Of a stretch of 64,000 nt of DNA, positions 7,547-15,990 are shown one piece after another; within the stretch, counting starts at the first letter, position 1, and the number at the start of each line of letters is the position of its first letter. The notes below the pieces were generated by a model. It was not told the origin of the DNA, ran no database searches, and worked only from the letters and a program-made list of their open reading frames with translations. Made by a program: the position numbers and the translations under genes. The stretch lies in contig OZ245788.1 in NCBI GenBank assembly GCA_965228065.1, positions 5,828,001 to 5,892,000 on the forward strand. The letters run 5' to 3'. The stretch is from Sphingobium_A sp965228065 (lineage in GTDB: Bacteria; Pseudomonadota; Alphaproteobacteria; Sphingomonadales; Sphingomonadaceae).

Positions 7547-8530
7547 TCACGCATGCCCCGACACGCCGAAGCGCCGCCGATAGTCGCCCGGCGGCAGGCC
7601 GGTCACCCGGTTGAATATCTTGCGGAAGGCGCCCGGATCCTCGTAGCCGACCGACCAGGCGATCTGGTCGACGGGGCGGTTGGTGAATTCGAGCAGCTCG
7701 CGCGCCTTACCCACACGCAGCTTCTGCGTATATTCGGTGGGCTTCAGCCCCGTCGCCGCGCGGAAGCGGCGCAGAAAAGTGCGTTCCTCCAGATGCGCTT
7801 CGGCCGCCATTTCGCGCACGCCGATATCGCGCGCGCCCTTGGCCTGCAGCCAGTGCTGCACCTTCAATATCGCCTCGTCGCCATGAGTCAGGGTCGGCGC
7901 GAAATTGCTGTAGTGGCGCTGCTCGCGCCCGGCCGGATCGATCAGCAGGAACTTGCCGGTCTCGATCATCACGCTGGGGCCGAGCAACCGATCGACCAGG
8001 CGCATACCCAGATCGGTCCACGCCATCAGCCCGCCCGCCGTGATGATGTCGCCATCCTCGATCACCATCTTGTCGGTATCGACCGATACATCCGGAAACC
8101 GCTCCCGAAAATTATCGGCGAACGCCCAGTGCGTCGTCACCTGGCGCCCAGCGAGCAGGCCGGTCGAGGCCAGCAGGAATGCACCGCCGCAATTGGACGC
8201 CAATGTCGCACCATGCGCGTGGCGGTTGAGCAGCCAGCGCGCATAGGGCGCGGCCTCCTCCGGCGTGACGGGGCCGGTCAGGCGGCCGGGCACGATCAGG
8301 ATCGCCGGTTCGTCATCCATGCCCGGATCGGTGTCGTAACAACGCGCGAAACCGCCATGGTCGCCGCGCTGCCAATGGCTCACGCGCAAGGTCGGGCCGC
8401 CATGCCGCTCAGAAAAACTACCCGCGATCGCAAACAGGTCCGTCATGCCATGGACCATCGCCATCTGGCATCCGGGATAGAGCAAGAGCCCGACTTCCCG
8501 CTTCGACGGCTTTGCCTGTGTCCGCACCAT
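7547..8530 (-). CDS. GlxA-type transcriptional regulator (DJ-1/PfpI plus AraC)
   Basis: A 327-residue regulator. Residues about 10-180 form a DJ-1/PfpI (class I glutamine amidotransferase-like) sensing domain, with the nucleophile-elbow region ASNCGGAFLLASTGLL. Residues about 225-320 form an AraC-type double helix-turn-helix ending in VGYEDPGAFRKIFNRVTGLPPGDYRRRF. I use ATG 8530 rather than GTG 8533 because AGGA lies six bases before it. It is divergent from a haloperoxidase-like hydrolase and an SDR, which are its likely targets. The ligand is unknown; members of this family often sense amines or other small metabolites. Confidence 0.88.
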   Translation of the reverse strand: MVRTQAKPSKREVGLLLYPGCQMAMVHGMTDLFAIAGSFSERHGGPTLRVSHWQRGDHGGFARCYDTDPGMDDEPAILIVPGRLTGPVTPEEAAPYARWLLNRHAHGATLASNCGGAFLLASTGLLAGRQVTTHWAFADNFRERFPDVSVDTDKMVIEDGDIITAGGLMAWTDLGMRLVDRLLGPSVMIETGKFLLIDPAGREQRHYSNFAPTLTHGDEAILKVQHWLQAKGARDIGVREMAAEAHLEERTFLRRFRAATGLKPTEYTQKLRVGKARELLEFTNRPVDQIAWSVGYEDPGAFRKIFNRVTGLPPGDYRRRFGVSGHA

Positions 8531-8562
8531 CACCGTTCCTTTGTCAGTTTTGAACCGCCTTA

Positions 8563-8576
8563 TGTCGGATACGACA
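8563..8576. promoter_or_regulatory. Candidate operator in a divergent promoter region
   Basis: TGTCG-GATA-CGACA is a perfect 5-bp inverted repeat with a 4-base spacer, midway in the 141-base gap between the regulator start and the divergent hydrolase start. Position and symmetry suit a regulator-binding site, but a 5-bp arm is short and could occur by chance. Confidence 0.35.
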
Positions 8577-8671
8577 ATCCTGCCCCTTCAGGAAGCAGCC
8601 TATCTCATGTCCATCGGCAGCGGAGACGCCCCGACGGTTTCGAAAAGCCAGCGACTTGAAAGGAAGAACCC

Positions 8672-9499
8672 ATGAGCACGATCACCACCAGGGACGGCAC
8701 GCACATCTTCTACAAGGATTGGGGCAGCAAGGACGCCCAGCCCATCGTCTTCTCGCATGGCTGGCCGCTGTCGGCCGATGCCTGGGACGGACAAATGGTG
8801 TTCTTCGCCAATGAAGGTTTCCGCACCATCGCCCATGACCGCCGCAGCCATGGCCGTTCGGACCAGGTGTGGAACGACAACACGATGGACCAATATGCCG
8901 ACGATCTCGGCGAACTGCTGGAACAGCTCGACCTGACCGACGTTATCCTGGTCGGGCATTCGACGGGCGGCGGCGAAGTGACCCGCTATCTCGGCCGCCA
9001 CGGCACGAGCCGCATCGCCAAGGTCGTACTGGTCGGCGCGGTTCCCCCGCTGATGCTCAAGACCGAGGCCAATCCCGGCGGCCTGCCGATCGACGCCTTC
9101 GACGGCATCCGCAAGGGCACTTATGACAATCGCTCGCAGTTCTTCAAGGATCTGACGATCCCCTTCTACGGCTATAACCGCGAAGGCGCCGCGATCTCCG
9201 AAGGCATCCGCGAGGAATTCTGGCGGCAGGGCATGATGGGCGGGCTCAAGGGCCAGCTCGACTCGATCCGCGCCTTTTCGGAAAGCGACTTCACCGAGGA
9301 TCTGAAGACAATCGATCGCCCCACGCTGATCCTGCATGGCGACGACGATCAGATCGTGCCGATCGGCGCCTCCGCGCTGATGTCGTCGAAGCTGGTCCAG
9401 GGTTCGATCCTGAAAATCTACGAAGGCAGCAGCCACGGCCTGCCCCAGACCGAGCAGGACCGCTTCAACGCCGACCTGCTGAATTTCTTCCGCAACTGA
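8672..9499 (+). CDS. Alpha/beta hydrolase, non-haem haloperoxidase-like
   Basis: A 275-residue cytosolic alpha/beta hydrolase of the cofactor-free chloroperoxidase/esterase group. Visible are HGWPLSADAW (oxyanion region), GHSTGGGEV with the nucleophilic Ser, GDDDQIVP carrying the acid, and GSSHGLPQT with the catalytic His. The length is standard for the group. These proteins generally hydrolyse esters or lactones, and the perhydrolase activity behind the name is usually a side reaction. AGGA precedes the ATG. It is followed 55 bases later by an SDR gene and is divergent from a GlxA-type regulator. Confidence 0.85.
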   Translation: MSTITTRDGTHIFYKDWGSKDAQPIVFSHGWPLSADAWDGQMVFFANEGFRTIAHDRRSHGRSDQVWNDNTMDQYADDLGELLEQLDLTDVILVGHSTGGGEVTRYLGRHGTSRIAKVVLVGAVPPLMLKTEANPGGLPIDAFDGIRKGTYDNRSQFFKDLTIPFYGYNREGAAISEGIREEFWRQGMMGGLKGQLDSIRAFSESDFTEDLKTIDRPTLILHGDDDQIVPIGASALMSSKLVQGSILKIYEGSSHGLPQTEQDRFNADLLNFFRN

Positions 9500-9509
9500 A
9501 CACCGACAT

Positions 9510-9535
9510 CGCGGGCGGGGTCTTTCCCGCCCGCG
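9510..9535 (+). terminator. GC-rich hairpin between hydrolase and SDR
   Basis: CGCGGGCGGG at 9510-9519 pairs perfectly with CCCGCCCGCG at 9526-9535 around a 6-base loop. No T run follows, so it may act as a partial terminator, or as an mRNA stability element setting relative expression of the two genes. Confidence 0.5.
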
Positions 9536-9554
9536 CATTTCAAGGAGACATGAC

Positions 9555-10331
9555 ATGTCCAACGGAACCGTACTCGTCACCGGCGCTTCGACCGGCATCG
9601 GCGCCACCTATGCCGACCGCCTCGCCAAACGCGGCCATAACCTGATCCTCGTCGCGCGCAGCGCCGACAAGCTCGAAGCACTCGCGCAGCGGCTCCGCGC
9701 CGAAACCGGCGTCACGGTCGAGATCCTTCCCGCCGATCTGTCCGATCCCACGGGGCTCGCGACGGTCGAGCAGCGACTGCGCGACGATGCGGGCATCGCG
9801 ATGCTCGTCAACAATGCCGGCATCGCCGGAGAGGGGCCGATCGCCACCGCCGATCCCGCTTTGCTGACGACGATGATCAACCTCAACGTCACCGCAGTCA
9901 CCCGGCTGGCAGCCGCGGTCGCCCCGCGCTTTGCGGCGCAGGGCAACGGCACGATCGTCAACATCACCTCAGTCACCGCGTTGATGCCGGAGGCCTTCAC
10001 CTCGGTCTATCCGGCGACCAAGGCATTCGTGCTCGCCTTCAGCGAAGCGCTGACCGCCGAGCTCGGCCCCAAGGGCGTCCGCATCCAGGCCGTGCTGCCC
10101 GGCATCACCCGCACGGCGATCTGGGAGGAGGAAAGCCTGGCCGGCATCCCGCCCGAAATGATCATGGAGGTGGACGAGATGGTCGACGCCGCGCTCGCCG
10201 GGCTCGATCTGGGCGAAGCCGTCACCATCCCCGCTTTGCCGGACATTGCGGACTGGGACGGCTTCGTCGCCACCCGCACCGCGCTGCGCCCCGGCCTGTC
10301 GCTTGCCCATGCAGCAAAGCGTTACAACTGA
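9555..10331 (+). CDS. Short-chain dehydrogenase/reductase
   Basis: A 258-residue classical SDR, an NAD(P)-dependent oxidoreductase. The cofactor motif is GASTGIG at residues 10-16 and NNAGIAG is present. The catalytic set is visible as the ITSV serine and the YPATK motif (Tyr, Lys). Substrate is not predictable. AAGGAG lies just before the ATG. It probably shares transcription with the upstream haloperoxidase-like hydrolase under the GlxA-type regulator. Confidence 0.88.
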   Translation: MSNGTVLVTGASTGIGATYADRLAKRGHNLILVARSADKLEALAQRLRAETGVTVEILPADLSDPTGLATVEQRLRDDAGIAMLVNNAGIAGEGPIATADPALLTTMINLNVTAVTRLAAAVAPRFAAQGNGTIVNITSVTALMPEAFTSVYPATKAFVLAFSEALTAELGPKGVRIQAVLPGITRTAIWEEESLAGIPPEMIMEVDEMVDAALAGLDLGEAVTIPALPDIADWDGFVATRTALRPGLSLAHAAKRYN

Positions 10332-10419
10332 CATCGTTCTCACACTGAAATGAATCTCTAGGAAAGGCAGCGGATCGCTGTAGCATGCGACCGCTGCCTC
10401 CCATTGACGGAGTCGACCG

Positions 10420-10887
10420 ATGATCCTGCTTCTCGCTCTTCTGATCGGCGTGATCGCCGGTCTTCGCGCCATGACCGCACCCGCCGCGATCAGCTGGGCC
10501 GCCGCCTGCGGACTGCTCAACCTCGACGGCACCTGGCTCGCCTTTCTCGGCTATCGTTTCACCCCCTGGATCCTCACCTTGCTCGCGATCGGCGAACTGG
10601 TGACCGACCAGCTTCCATCCACCCCCAGCCGCAAGGTACCCGTGCAGTTCGGCACGCGCATCCTGATGGGTATCGTCACCGGTGCGGCCATCGGCTCGGC
10701 CGGCGGCGCGCTCCTGTCCGGTGCCGCGATCGGCGCGGTCGGCGCAGTGATCGGCACATATGGCGGTGCGGCGGTACGCGCCAAGCTGGCCGGCCTGTTC
10801 GGCTCCGACCGCCCCGCCGCCCTGATCGAGGATGTGGTCGCGATCGGCGGTGCCTGGCTGATCGTCTGCGCCGTCGCCTCGGCATGA
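10420..10887 (+). CDS. DUF4126 family membrane protein
   Basis: A 155-residue hydrophobic protein beginning MILLLALLIGVIAGLRAMTAPA, with about four membrane segments. The middle is Gly/Ala-rich (GTRILMGIVTGAAIGSAGGALLSG), as in DUF4126 proteins. There is no known biochemical role. GGAG lies eight bases before the ATG. The stop overlaps the start of the flavoprotein gene by four bases, so the two are translationally coupled. The family also appears beside oxidoreductases elsewhere as far as I recall, which hints at but does not show a functional link. Confidence 0.78.
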   Translation: MILLLALLIGVIAGLRAMTAPAAISWAAACGLLNLDGTWLAFLGYRFTPWILTLLAIGELVTDQLPSTPSRKVPVQFGTRILMGIVTGAAIGSAGGALLSGAAIGAVGAVIGTYGGAAVRAKLAGLFGSDRPAALIEDVVAIGGAWLIVCAVASA

Positions 10888-12260
10888 CCCGAAACTTCGA
10901 TGCGATCATCGTTGGTGCGGGTCAGGCCGGCCCGTCGCTGGCGGGCCGGCTGACCGCGGCGGGCATGACCGTCGCATTGGTCGAGCGCAAACTGATCGGA
11001 GGCACCTGCGTCAACACCGGCTGCATGCCCACCAAGACGCTGGTCGCCAGCGCCTATGCCGCACACCTCGCGCGACGCGGCGCCGATTTCGGGGTCGAGA
11101 CCGGGCCGGTCTCCGTCGACATGAAAAAGGTCAGGGCCCGCGCGGATACGGTCTCGACCAATGCGCGCACCAACAACGAAAAATGGCTGCGCGGCATGGA
11201 ACGGCTGACGCTCATCATGGGCCATGCCCGGTTCACCGGCCCCGATACGCTGGAGGTGGATGGCGAGAGGATCAGCGCGCCGCGCATCTTCCTCAATGTC
11301 GGCGGGCGCGCCAATGTGCCCGACTTCCCCGGCGTGAACGATGTCGACTATCTCAACAACGTCTCGATCCTGAAGCTCGATACTCTGCCCGAACATCTGG
11401 TGGTGGTCGGCGGCAGCTATATCGGGCTGGAATTCGCTCAGATCTTTCGCCGCTTCGGCGCGAAAGTGACTGTGGTCGAAAAAGGTCCTCGGCTGGTGTC
11501 GCGCGAAGACGAGGATGTCTCCGAAGCGATCCGCGAGATCATGGAAGCCGAGGGAATAACGGTGCGCACCGGTGCGGAGTGCATCAGCTTCGCCCCCCAT
11601 CCGCACGGGATCGAAGTCGGCGTAGACTGCCATTCGGGCGACCCGACCGAGATCGGATCGCATGCCCTGCTCGCGGTCGGCCGGCGGCCGAACACCGACG
11701 ATCTGGGGCTGGACGCGGCGGGCATCGAGACCGACGCGCGCGGCTATATCAAGGTGGACGACACGCTCGCGACCAACGTGCCGGGGGTCTGGGCGATGGG
11801 CGATTGCAACGGACGCGGCGCATTCACCCATACCGCCTATAATGATTTCGAGATCATCGCTGCCAACCTGCTCGACGGCGCGGACCGGAAGCTGAGCGAC
11901 CGCATCCTCGGCTATGCGCTCTACACCGATCCGCCGCTGGGCCGCGTCGGCATGAGCGAGACCGAAGCGCGCAAGAGCGGCAGGAAACTGCTTGTCTCGA
12001 AACGCCAGATGACGCGCGTCGGCCGCGCGATCGAGAAGGACGAGACCAAGGGTTTCATGAAGGTGGTCGCCGACGCGGACACCAGCAAGATCCTGGGCGC
12101 CGCGATCCTCGGCACCAATGGCGACGAGGCGATTCATGGCATTCTCGACATGATGAATGCCGATGTCGATTATGGCGTTCTGCAATGGGCGGTGCCGATT
12201 CACCCGACCGTATCGGAACTGATCCCGACGGTGCTGGGGGACCTGAAGCCGGCGGAATAG
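10884..12260 (+). CDS. Mercuric reductase-like FAD disulfide oxidoreductase
   Basis: A 458-residue member of the class I pyridine nucleotide-disulfide oxidoreductases. It shows a FAD-binding GAGQAGPSLAG near residue 11 and the redox disulfide in GGTCVNTGCMPTK (Cys42 and Cys47). An NAD(P)-binding GGSYIGLEFAQ lies near 175 and HPTVSELIPT near the C-terminus. It lacks the N-terminal metal-binding domain and the C-terminal Cys pair of true MerA, and there are no mer genes nearby, so a mercury role is unlikely. The start is ATG 10884, overlapping the DUF4126 stop; a longer frame would run through that gene. Confidence 0.85.
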   Translation: MTRNFDAIIVGAGQAGPSLAGRLTAAGMTVALVERKLIGGTCVNTGCMPTKTLVASAYAAHLARRGADFGVETGPVSVDMKKVRARADTVSTNARTNNEKWLRGMERLTLIMGHARFTGPDTLEVDGERISAPRIFLNVGGRANVPDFPGVNDVDYLNNVSILKLDTLPEHLVVVGGSYIGLEFAQIFRRFGAKVTVVEKGPRLVSREDEDVSEAIREIMEAEGITVRTGAECISFAPHPHGIEVGVDCHSGDPTEIGSHALLAVGRRPNTDDLGLDAAGIETDARGYIKVDDTLATNVPGVWAMGDCNGRGAFTHTAYNDFEIIAANLLDGADRKLSDRILGYALYTDPPLGRVGMSETEARKSGRKLLVSKRQMTRVGRAIEKDETKGFMKVVADADTSKILGAAILGTNGDEAIHGILDMMNADVDYGVLQWAVPIHPTVSELIPTVLGDLKPAE

Positions 12261-12282
12261 CTGAATTATAGTTTAACGACGT

Positions 12283-12363
12283 CATTCCGGCGAAAGCCGG
12301 AATCCCGCTTCTTCTTTTTTGCTACGGTGAACAGGAAGAGAGATTCCGGCTTTCGCCGGAATG
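12283..12363. repeat. Paired palindrome, CCGGCGAAAGCCGG family
   Basis: CATTCCGGCGAAAGCCGGAA at 12283-12302 is mirrored by its complement ending at 12363, with 22-base perfect arms about 37 bases apart. Each arm is itself a hairpin. It sits between the converging flavoprotein and dehydratase genes and may terminate both. Related pairs occur at 21762-21842, 61429-61511 and 63188-63277. Confidence 0.75.
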
Positions 12364-12373
12364 AAGAAACGCG

Positions 12374-13297
12374 TTAGTCGCGCAGCGCCTTTCGCCAGTC
12401 GAGCAGTTTGCCGATCGACGTCCCGACCCCGCCGCACACCTCGACCAAGGGCTTCTGATAGTCCGCGAACAGCTCGGCATGGACGTCGATCGCCGCCAGC
12501 GCCGCGCCGCAGGCGGGCTCGACCAGTACGCGATAGGCGTCCGCGAATTTCAGACAGGCAGCCACCGCCTCCGCGTCGTTCACTGTGACGCTGACGATGG
12601 GGTGACTGTCGACAAGGGCCAGGACATGCGGTGCGATCCGCTTCGCGCCGAGCGAGGTCGCGATCGAGGTGATCGCCGGAAGGGTAACGAGTTCGCCGGC
12701 CGCGATGCTGAGATTGAGGCTGGCGGCCCCCTCCGTCTCCACCGCGATGACGGGTACGTCGTGAAGGCCGTTACGCCGCAATCCCGCGACGATGCCGGCA
12801 AGCAACCCGCCGCCGCCCACGCTGGTGACGACGACGTCGAACGATGCGCCTGCCGCGACGACCTCGTCCACCAGCGTCGCATGGCCCTCCCACAGCAAGG
12901 GATCGTCGAACGGATGGATCAGCACGGCATTGCTTTGGTCGGCCAACACGCGGGCATGTGCGAATGCCTCGTCGAACGCGGCCCCGAAGACGATCACCTC
13001 CGCCCCGGCCATGGCGACGGCGGCGCGAACCTGTGGGGACGTGGTTTCAGGCACGACGACTGTGCACGGGATTCCCAGCGCCTTCGCGGCATAGGCGGCG
13101 GCAAATCCGGCATTGCCGCCCGACGGGCAGATGATCCGGGTCGCGCCCGCCTCGAACGCCCTGGTGCAGGCATGGCCCACGCCGCGCAGCTTGAAGCTGC
13201 CAGACGGCTGCAACGCGTCCATCTTCAGCAGCAGCGGCAGGCCCACCCGCCCATAGGAACGGTCCGTCTTCAGCAGCGGCGTATCAATGTGCAGCAT
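12374..13297 (-). CDS. L-serine/L-threonine dehydratase-like PLP enzyme
   Basis: A 307-residue fold-type II PLP enzyme that would deaminate serine or threonine to pyruvate or 2-oxobutyrate. SGSFKLRG carries the PLP lysine (Lys36), SGGNAGFA binds the phosphate, SVGGGGLLAGI is the glycine loop and EPACGAAL follows. The lack of a C-terminal regulatory domain and the overall pattern resemble the animal-type serine dehydratase more than biosynthetic IlvA. I start at ATG 13297, with GGAG five bases upstream, rather than 11 codons earlier. A 3-hydroxyaspartate dehydratase or serine racemase role cannot be excluded. Confidence 0.82.
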   Translation of the reverse strand: MLHIDTPLLKTDRSYGRVGLPLLLKMDALQPSGSFKLRGVGHACTRAFEAGATRIICPSGGNAGFAAAYAAKALGIPCTVVVPETTSPQVRAAVAMAGAEVIVFGAAFDEAFAHARVLADQSNAVLIHPFDDPLLWEGHATLVDEVVAAGASFDVVVTSVGGGGLLAGIVAGLRRNGLHDVPVIAVETEGAASLNLSIAAGELVTLPAITSIATSLGAKRIAPHVLALVDSHPIVSVTVNDAEAVAACLKFADAYRVLVEPACGAALAAIDVHAELFADYQKPLVEVCGGVGTSIGKLLDWRKALRD

Positions 13298-13363
13298 ATC
13301 CACTCCGAAGGCGTTCGACGCACGCTGCATATGTCAAAAAATTAATATCGCAATCGGGCGCGC

Positions 13364-13528
13364 TCAGAAGTCGACGGCGACGCCCTTCAACTCCCAATCG
13401 CCGTAGCGGACGGGATCGCGCCCAAGCGGATCCTGGTCGGGACGCTTCAGCTCTTCCGGTTCGGGTACTGGCGGATTTTCCGACAGATGTGCCGGGGGTT
13501 TCACATGGGGAGGACGGCGACCGGTCAT
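13364..13528 (-). CDS. DUF1674 / SDHAF4-like succinate dehydrogenase assembly protein
   Basis: A 54-residue protein ending in RYGDWELKGVAVDF. This is the conserved C-terminal signature of DUF1674, homologous to mitochondrial SDHAF4, which binds the flavinylated SdhA subunit during complex II assembly. The N-terminal half is Pro-rich and unstructured-looking, as usual. I start at ATG 13528 (GAGG upstream) rather than 14 codons earlier. It is divergent from htpX; no sdh genes lie in the window. Confidence 0.8.
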   Translation of the reverse strand: MTGRRPPHVKPPAHLSENPPVPEPEELKRPDQDPLGRDPVRYGDWELKGVAVDF

Positions 13529-13596
13529 GACGTGAACCTCGATATTGCAGCGAAAGCGCTTCCTTCCCACATTGGGTCGGAAGGAGCGAATGCCAA

Positions 13597-14544
13597 GTGA
13601 ACGGTTTCAAGACGACGATGTTGCTGGCGGCACTCACCGCCTTGTTCATGGGCCTGGGATATACGCTGGGCGGCAGCGGCGGCGCGATGATCGCGCTGCT
13701 CGTGGCGGCGGGCATGAACCTGTTCACCTATTGGAACGCCGACAAGATCGTCCTGCGCATGCACAATGCGCGCGAGGTGGACGGTGCGAGCGCGCCCGAA
13801 TTCGTCGGGCTGGTCAACCAGCTCGCCACGCGCGCCGGCCTGCCGATGCCCAAAGTCTATGTGATCGACGATCCGCACCCCAATGCCTTCGCCACCGGCC
13901 GCAATCCGGACAATGCCGCGGTCGCCGCGACCACCGGTCTGCTCGACATGCTCAGCCGCGACGAGATCGCCGGCGTGATGGCGCACGAGCTGGCGCATGT
14001 CCGCAACCGCGACACATTGGTGATGACGATGGTCGCTACGATTGCAGGCGCGATCTCGATGCTCGCCAATTTCGGGCTGTTCTTCCGCTCGGGGGACAAT
14101 CGCGGCAATATGCTGGCGACGATCCTGGCGGTGTTCGTCGCGCCCTTCGCCGCGATGATCGTCCAGCTCGCGATCAGCCGCACGCGCGAATATGGCGCGG
14201 ATCGCGGCGGCGCCGAGATTTCGGGCAACCCGCGCGCACTGGCCTCCGCGCTCTCGAAACTGGCGCGCGGCGCGGCGCGTGTCCCCAATCATTTCATCGC
14301 GCGCAATCCGGCGGCGGCACAACTCTATATCGTGCCCGCGTTCAGTGGACGCGGCGGCGACAGCCTGTTCTCCACCCATCCCGACACACAGAACCGGATC
14401 GACGCGCTGGAACAGATTGCGGGCGAAATGGGGCTGCACAGCCCGCCACCGCTGTTGGATCCGGTGCCACGCCGGCAGAGCGCCGTCCCCCCGTCCACGC
14501 GACGGAAGCCGGGCAGCGCACTCGATCCGCTGCGGCGGAAATGA
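13597..14544 (+). CDS. htpX: Zinc metalloprotease HtpX
   Basis: A 315-residue integral membrane M48 protease for quality control of misfolded membrane proteins. Two N-terminal membrane helices (about residues 5-45) precede the zinc motif HELAH at 130-134. A second membrane pair lies near 145-190, and the third-ligand Glu region is EYGADRGGAEISG. The start is GTG 13597; AAGGAG lies 11 bases upstream, slightly far. The C-terminal 40 residues are Pro/Arg-rich and poorly conserved. It is followed after 45 bases by rsmB, the usual order in sphingomonads as I recall it. Confidence 0.93.
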   Translation: MNGFKTTMLLAALTALFMGLGYTLGGSGGAMIALLVAAGMNLFTYWNADKIVLRMHNAREVDGASAPEFVGLVNQLATRAGLPMPKVYVIDDPHPNAFATGRNPDNAAVAATTGLLDMLSRDEIAGVMAHELAHVRNRDTLVMTMVATIAGAISMLANFGLFFRSGDNRGNMLATILAVFVAPFAAMIVQLAISRTREYGADRGGAEISGNPRALASALSKLARGAARVPNHFIARNPAAAQLYIVPAFSGRGGDSLFSTHPDTQNRIDALEQIAGEMGLHSPPPLLDPVPRRQSAVPPSTRRKPGSALDPLRRK

Positions 14545-14589
14545 TGGTCCGGATTTGACATCGCCTCGCCCCGCCCCGAGGGGAGGGCA

Positions 14590-15867
14590 ATGACCCCCCG
14601 ATACCCCGCCCCCACGCCCGGCCTGCCCGCGCGCCGCGCCGCATTGAAATTGCTCGATGCCGTGCTCCGCCGCGGCCAGCCGCTGGAGACCGCGCTCCAT
14701 GGCGCGACCCAGGGCATCCCGAAATCCGAAGACCGCGCGCTGGCCCATGCGATCGCCGCCGAAGCGCTGCGCCGCCTGCCCGATCTCGACGCGCTGATCG
14801 ACAGTTCCACGCCCAAGCCGCTGCCCGAGGATGCGAAGGCGCGTACCGTGCTGCGTATCGCGCTGGTTCAGGCGCTGGCGCTGGGCACGCCGCCACATGC
14901 CGCGATCTCCACGGTCCTGCCTTTGGTTGACGGCGGACCCAAAAGACTCGTCCATGGTGTTTTCGGCAGCCTGATGCGCCGCGGCGCGACCCTGCCCGAG
15001 CATCCGTCGCTGCCCGATTCCGTCCGCGAACGCTGGTCCGCGCATTGGGATGAAGCGACAATCGCCGCGGTCGGCCCCGCGCTTGCCGTGCCGCCGCCGC
15101 TCGACCTGACGCTGAAGAACCCGGCCGAAACCGTACGCTGGACAGAAGCGCTTTCCGGCACCAGCCTGGCGCCCGGCCATGTCCGCGTCTCCGATGGCGG
15201 CCCCGTCGCGAAAATGGCGGGCTTCGACGAAGGCGCCTGGTGGGTGCAGGATCTCGCGGCATCGCTGCCCGCACGCCTGCTCGGTGCGGGTGACGGCATC
15301 GCGCTCGACCTGTGCGCCGCCCCCGGCGGCAAGGCACTCCAGCTTGCAGCGGCCGGCTGGCAGGTGAAAGCACTCGACCGCAGCGCCCGGCGGCTCGAGC
15401 GCGTCGGCGAAAATGCCGCGCGCGTCGGCCTGTCGCTCGATATCGTCACCGCCGATGCGCTGGAATGGGCGCCCGACGCTCCGGCCGCAGCGATCCTGCT
15501 CGATGCGCCCTGCACCGCCACCGGTATCTTCCGTCGCCATCCTGACGTGCTCTATCGCATCGGCGCGCGCGAGATCGCAGAGATGGCGGCACTTCAGCGC
15601 CAGATGCTCGTCCGCGCCATCGACTGGCTCGCACCCGGCGGTCGACTGGTCTTCGCCACCTGCTCGCTCGAACCCGAAGAGGGCGAACAACATATCGAGG
15701 CGCTGCTCGCATCGCGCCCGGATATCGCGATCGATCCGGTCCGTGCAGAGGAACTACCCGCCGGGATTACGCCGCACGAACGCGGCTGGGTCCGTACGCT
15801 TCCCGGGATGTTGGCCGAGCAAGGCGGACTCGACGGCTTCTTCATGGCGCGACTGGTTCGCGCCTGA
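14590..15867 (+). CDS. rsmB: 16S rRNA (cytosine-C5)-methyltransferase, RsmB family
   Basis: A 425-residue AdoMet-dependent rRNA methyltransferase. Residues about 10-135 form a NusB-like RNA-binding domain. The catalytic domain shows LDLCAAPGGKALQLA (AdoMet binding), DAPCTATGIFRRHPD with one active-site Cys, and FATCSLEPEEGE with the other. RsmB modifies C967 of 16S rRNA in E. coli; target identity here is inferred from family. GAGGGGAGG precedes the ATG. Confidence 0.9.
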   Translation: MTPRYPAPTPGLPARRAALKLLDAVLRRGQPLETALHGATQGIPKSEDRALAHAIAAEALRRLPDLDALIDSSTPKPLPEDAKARTVLRIALVQALALGTPPHAAISTVLPLVDGGPKRLVHGVFGSLMRRGATLPEHPSLPDSVRERWSAHWDEATIAAVGPALAVPPPLDLTLKNPAETVRWTEALSGTSLAPGHVRVSDGGPVAKMAGFDEGAWWVQDLAASLPARLLGAGDGIALDLCAAPGGKALQLAAAGWQVKALDRSARRLERVGENAARVGLSLDIVTADALEWAPDAPAAAILLDAPCTATGIFRRHPDVLYRIGAREIAEMAALQRQMLVRAIDWLAPGGRLVFATCSLEPEEGEQHIEALLASRPDIAIDPVRAEELPAGITPHERGWVRTLPGMLAEQGGLDGFFMARLVRA

Positions 15868-15990
15868 GGGTTGATGCGGGGGTCCGTTCGCCCCTCAACG
15901 CCGTCGCTCGAGCGAAAGCGTGAGATGTCTCACCTGGAAACTTATCCCAAGCTTGCCCGCTTGACACCGCTTGGCTAAGGCCAAGGGTTC

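Noticed and set aside
10884..12260. Mercury-resistance gene merA
   Set aside because: The N-terminal metal-binding domain and C-terminal Cys pair are missing and there are no merR, merT or merP genes nearby.
13525..15693. Open frame of about 720 codons antisense to htpX and rsmB
   Set aside because: Low-complexity Arg/Gly/Ala-rich translation opposite two well-identified genes; no start context and no known fold.
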